DNA from: JAFDZV01 sp964455525
GTDB taxonomy: Bacteria; Bacteroidota; Ignavibacteria; OLB7
Direction of reading: 5' to 3'
Assembly (NCBI GenBank): GCA_964455525.1
Contig: CAYVWR010000002.1
Location: 186,001-250,000 of the forward strand
DNA length: 64,000 nucleotides
Part shown: positions 60,926-64,000 of the stretch, in pieces
Numbering within the stretch: the stretch's first letter is position 1
Layout of the letters: the number at the start of each line of letters is the position of its first letter
Notes under the pieces: model-generated
The model's database searches: none
What the model was told of the DNA's origin: nothing
What the model saw: the letters and a program-made list of their open reading frames with translations, nothing else
Position numbers and translations under genes: made by a program

Positions 60926-61555
60926 TCACTTCTTTTTCTTTGCCTTGGTATCGGCCTGTGTAAGCTTGAACGAGTTGAAATACCCTTTTACCGGCGCGCC
61001 ATCGAGCGAATTGTTGGCAATCTCGATGAATCCGACCTGGTATAGCCGGTTCTCCACCATGTAATAATCCATCCGGCCGCGCAGCGTGGTCCCCTCGTTA
61101 TCGGTTGTAAACCGGATGGAACGTCCGGGATGCCCGTCGATGGTCATCTCCTCTTCGCTCTGCAAGGTCGCGTTCATGTTGGAGATGGCACCTTCCTTTG
61201 CCCCTTCAAGCATCTCTATCTTCAGCTCATCGGTCATTGTGATCGACTGGATGTCGCTATAACCGACCAGACAGACCCCTTCGGTCATGTTGACAGAGGT
61301 ATACATGTAGAGCTTGATCTCGCCGATTTCGCTCGGGATATCGTTGCTCTCCAGTTCAGGCTCGGAATAACCGTCCGGGATCGAGATGCTGAACCGGCCA
61401 GGCTTCGAGATAAAAGGCTTTGGTGACGGTGAAGGGGGGAGGAACGTGCCGGTGACCTGTGGGGCATCGGAGTGCGTAGCGGCAACATTGTGCGGCACTG
61501 GGGCGAACGTAAGGCATCCCGCTACGAGCGTTGTTATAAGCATAGATGCGATCAT
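60926..61555 (-). CDS. Predicted lipoprotein, PsbP/DUF1795-like fold
   Basis: A 209-residue exported protein. The N-terminus (IASMLITTLVAGCLTFAPVP) is a lipoprotein signal with lipobox LVAGC. After a Pro/Ser-rich linker the mature domain reads GRFSISIPDGYSEPELESND, IKLYMYTSVNMTEGVCLVGY, AKEGAISNMNATLQSEEEMT, IDGHPGRSIRFTTDN and GRMDYYMVENRLYQVGFIEI, ending in a Lys-rich tail. The order of an opening FSIxxPxG strand, a middle helix and the GxPGxxxxF, YYxxxxLY strands resembles PsbP/DUF1795-type folds; this is a pattern judgement. The function is unknown. It stands alone. Confidence 0.72.
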   Translation of the reverse strand: MIASMLITTLVAGCLTFAPVPHNVAATHSDAPQVTGTFLPPSPSPKPFISKPGRFSISIPDGYSEPELESNDIPSEIGEIKLYMYTSVNMTEGVCLVGYSDIQSITMTDELKIEMLEGAKEGAISNMNATLQSEEEMTIDGHPGRSIRFTTDNEGTTLRGRMDYYMVENRLYQVGFIEIANNSLDGAPVKGYFNSFKLTQADTKAKKKK

Positions 61556-61817
61556 GGGAGTTGATTCAATATAATTGAGAGTAGGGTACCCGATGTCATC
61601 CGACAGATGGGCAAGGTCTCCGACATCGGAACGAAGATAGGGATTAAGGGGGAGAGATTATGGCAACACCCCTGCTACTGGGGCTTGATGGATCGACCTG
61701 TTGGCCGGATTCCGCCGCTATGGCACTGCCGCCGGATGTAGGTGCGTACTACCGCGGGGTCGATGACCCTGTTGCCTGCCACAGGCAGGCAATGGGAGGC
61801 CCATGGCCGCACGGTTA

Positions 61818-62273
61818 TCACAGTGTTCCCTGCGGTTCAGCCGCTTTTCTCCTGGGCTGGAGCTGTGGAGCTGGCCTGATAGCGCAGGCGTTCAGGCCGA
61901 GCCAGCCGGAGATACGATGCCGATTTCTGGCCACGATTGCATACAAACCTATCTCGGCCAGAAGAAGCGGGGGGAGCAGATACAGCACGAGCGGGATCAG
62001 GGTCCACGGGAAATGACGCCAGCAGAAATGATTGACCGAGAAGGCGCCGGCATAGACCCGACCGTCGCGGGTGATGGAGTGGATTTTACGGGCACATCGT
62101 TCGTAATCGGTTCCGAAGCGGCGCAGATCCTCCTCCGGGATCGCCTGGTAGGGCGCTACACGGTAGGTGCCACCACGTCTCTGTGCGATCTTCTCCGCAT
62201 GCTCAGCCGATGCTGTGCAGATGCCGCAATCGCCGTCGAACAGGAGGATATCGTAGGTGCCGAGTCGGTCCAT
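61818..62273 (-). CDS. DCC-family protein (DUF393, thiol-disulfide oxidoreductase-like)
   Basis: A 151-residue protein of the DUF393 family, predicted thioredoxin-fold redox proteins. The signature LLFDGDCGICTASAEHAEKI contains the two redox cysteines as DCGIC. Next come YRVAPYQAIPEEDLRRFG, then IHSITRDGRVYAGAFSVNHF and a hydrophobic helix (LIPLVLYLLPPLLLAEIGLY), ending YAIVARNRHRISGWLG, the usual family end. The substrate is unknown. The hydrophobic segment may associate with the membrane. It lies downstream of rpsD on the same strand across a 370-base gap with a hairpin. Confidence 0.88.
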   Translation of the reverse strand: MDRLGTYDILLFDGDCGICTASAEHAEKIAQRRGGTYRVAPYQAIPEEDLRRFGTDYERCARKIHSITRDGRVYAGAFSVNHFCWRHFPWTLIPLVLYLLPPLLLAEIGLYAIVARNRHRISGWLGLNACAIRPAPQLQPRRKAAEPQGTL

Positions 62274-62643
62274 AATGGGAAAGATACGAGCTGGCGGGAA
62301 ATATGATACGCTGGATCTGTGGTCTCGGGCTGGTCATAGACCCGCTGCAATCGTAAACAATAGGGGGGATGCAACACGCTGAAGTGGTGATACCGCAGGC
62401 GGGCCCGTCATTGGTTCGTTTCGGTATCAGCCTATGCCGGGGAAACGGTGCATTGCCATATCGGCCTGGCAAGCGCCCACCGTTGCTCTTCAAACCCCTG
62501 GATGTGGTGTGTATTGCTGGGCTGAACGGCACACCCTTGCAATGAAACCGGCCATGATATCGCGATACAAGGGGCCTGGCAGGCAGGACGGTCTTGATAA
62601 CCGGCCTGCCTGAAGCCCGACATGCTCAGGGCACGGTACTCGC
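62274..62643. other. 370-base gap between rpsD and the DCC gene
   Basis: No gene is seen. It holds the hairpin after rpsD (62580-62612) and probably the promoter of the DCC-family gene. Confidence 0.4.
62580..62612 (-). terminator. Hairpin after rpsD
   Basis: CAGGCAGG (62580-62587) pairs with CCTGCCTG (62605-62612), extended by CGG/CCG after one mismatch, 32 bases past the rpsD stop. No T run follows. Confidence 0.5.
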
Positions 62644-63249
62644 TTACCGTGAGTAGTATTCCACCACGAGCGGGATGTTGCAGATGATGGGGATATCCTC
62701 CCGCATCGGCGTATGAAGCAGGCGAGTGCTCATATTCGCCTTGGAGACCTCAAGATATGGCGGCGGCTGCATGGATGCGCCGAGGGCCGTATGGAAGAAT
62801 TCCAGCTTGCGGCTCTTTGCACGAACGGCGATGATATCGCCGGGGCGTACACGGTACGACGGCAGATCGACCCGCTTTCCGTTGACGGTGAAATGCCCGT
62901 GTGTGACATACTGACGGGATGCATAGATGGTGCGGGCCAGCCCGGAACGCAGGACGACGGCGTCGAGCCTGCTTTCAAGAAACTGTACCATCAAGTCACC
63001 GGTGTTGCCAGCCTTGCGCTTGGCCTGATCGTAAGTGGTGCGAAGCTGACGCTCGCTGATGTTGTACTGGAAGCGCAGACGCTGCTTCTCCAGCAACTGC
63101 TTTGCGTAATCGCTGGTCTTCCTTCTGCGTGTGTTCACACCGTGCTGTCCGGGGGGATGCGGCTTGCGCTGGAGATACTTTTCCGCCTTTGGAGTAAGCG
63201 CGAGCCCGAGACGGCGCGACAGGCGAACCTTGGGTCCGTTATAGTTCAT
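62644..63249 (-). CDS. rpsD: Ribosomal protein uS4
   Basis: A 201-residue small-subunit protein that nucleates 16S rRNA assembly. It begins MNYNGPKVRLSRRLGLAL, then PPGQHGVNTRRRKTSDYAKQ, LLEKQRLRFQYNISERQLRT, and the S4 RNA-binding domain LESRLDAVVLRSGLARTIYA with YVTHGHFTVNGKRVDLPSYR. The N-terminal zinc cysteines are absent, so it is the zinc-free form. The first residue pattern is MNYNGPK rather than the common MARYxGP. The start at 63249 is set by homology; the frame is open to 63300. It is alone, not beside rpsM, rpsK, rpoA and rplQ as usual. Confidence 0.95.
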   Translation of the reverse strand: MNYNGPKVRLSRRLGLALTPKAEKYLQRKPHPPGQHGVNTRRRKTSDYAKQLLEKQRLRFQYNISERQLRTTYDQAKRKAGNTGDLMVQFLESRLDAVVLRSGLARTIYASRQYVTHGHFTVNGKRVDLPSYRVRPGDIIAVRAKSRKLEFFHTALGASMQPPPYLEVSKANMSTRLLHTPMREDIPIICNIPLVVEYYSR

Positions 63250-64000
63250 GCCTAGAATCTGTTGATTGAAAATAGAATAATGCACGAGGCCGGAAGGCAT
63301 GCCAAACCGTAGCCGGGATCATCCGTAATGATAACCCAGCCAGCAGTTTCCGACGCCATCCGGTAGTTCCACTGCGTATCAGGACGTGCGGCCGCGCGAC
63401 GCGTCGTCCGGGAGAGGCGGCAGAGGAGATACCGGGCTAATTCGGTGGTCTCATCACTGCACCCAGACCCTCACATCAGTACCAGAGGAATGTGATTCAA
63501 GTACGCAAATTTACGAGAGTATGCCAATTACACCTAATACTAAACATGAAATAATTGTGAAGAAGAGGGGAAGAAGGTCCGCGGCATGAGATTCTACCCT
63601 CATGGCAGTCTTCCCCTCTGCCATAGAGCGATGAGCCTGGAAGAAGGCCCGCTCTGCCGGTGCGATGCCGGTTGGCCCCATAGGCCGTGGGCTTCCATCA
63701 TTGCGATCCCCGATGGCGGCAGCGATGTGGGGAGATATGGCAGGTGGGATGTCGGGAGATGCGGAGACCATCCGCCGTAGATACCGTCGATCCGAGACGC
63801 CGACCGGCGCCTTGGCACAAGGACCAGCACCCTGTAAGCATCGCTCCCTCCAGTACCCGGACTTCTCGTTCGTAGGCTGAGGATCGGGTTACGATATCGT
63901 GGTTGCTCTATAGGAAGTGTCACCACATCCGGTTACCTCCCTTAACATTTGTAACGAAACGCTGCACTGCCAACTTTCATTTGGCACTGGAACCCATCCG
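63250..64000. other. 751-base region to the window end
   Basis: No convincing gene is seen. A minus-strand frame at 63511-63771 ends in a possible membrane helix (LPLFFTIISCLVLGVIGILS) but its other 60 residues are not protein-like. The first part should hold the rpsD promoter. Any gene crossing the right edge is not recognisable. Confidence 0.3.

Noticed and set aside
63511..63771. Possible small membrane protein near the right edge
   Set aside because: One hydrophobic stretch at the end of an otherwise non-coding-looking frame.

Overview
The window looks like a chromosome segment from a fairly GC-rich member of the Bacteroidota/Chlorobiota (FCB) group. The main evidence is three proteins ending in type IX secretion system (T9SS) sorting domains (a GH44 glycoside hydrolase, a BNR-repeat protein and a short stand-alone domain), many lipoproteins, and weak or absent Shine-Dalgarno sites before many genes. 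A Kapabacteria- or Ignavibacteria-like lineage would fit, but that is inference; no rRNA gene is present to settle it. I saw no tRNA, rRNA or CRISPR array.

Positions 1-19 kb hold mostly ordinary genes. These are the end of an RND efflux operon (adaptor plus AcrB-type pump), a HAD phosphatase, a two-gene encapsulin nanocompartment (encapsulated ferritin plus shell), a secreted GH44 glucanase, a type II NADH dehydrogenase beside a membrane iron-sulfur oxidoreductase of the ETF:menaquinone type, a BNR-repeat secreted protein, an ADP-ribosylglycohydrolase homologue that lacks its metal-binding aspartates, and a stand-alone HsdR N-terminal nuclease. From about 20 to 23 kb the DNA is visibly more AT-rich. 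It carries a T9SS domain without a signal peptide, a 315-residue protein of unknown family, and a broken IS630-type transposase flanked by copies of one palindrome. From 23 to 29 kb housekeeping genes return: hsp20, the DUF177-rpmF pair, a ferritin-like protein, an MscS channel and cutA.

The most unusual stretch is 29.4-43.7 kb. It holds a TPR/LuxR-type regulator, a caspase (C14) with a secreted partner gene, a 1044-residue NLR-like protein (DUF4062, STAND NTPase, TPRs), an M48 metallopeptidase with TPRs, a 1370-residue TPR-CHAT protease with an exact 37-residue triplication, and a membrane protein with a short tandem repeat. Three unrelated protease folds and a STAND ATPase with a TPR sensor lie together, and a lone TIR protein follows at 57 kb. 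This resembles a programmed-death or antiphage island.

After a PiT phosphate transporter, 46.3-49.0 kb holds a tandem family of four small secreted cysteine-rich proteins and one frameshifted copy, all on the minus strand and separated by hairpins. Two copies share nearly identical leaders and signal peptides but have strongly diverged mature domains. I do not recognise this family, and it is the best candidate here for something undescribed. From 49 to 54 kb is gene-poor DNA with an orphan phage terminase pair. The last 10 kb has a lipoprotein, a di-heme cytochrome, the TIR protein, a FecR-domain protein, a TPR protein, DUF2071, a lipoprotein, a DCC-family protein and an isolated rpsD.
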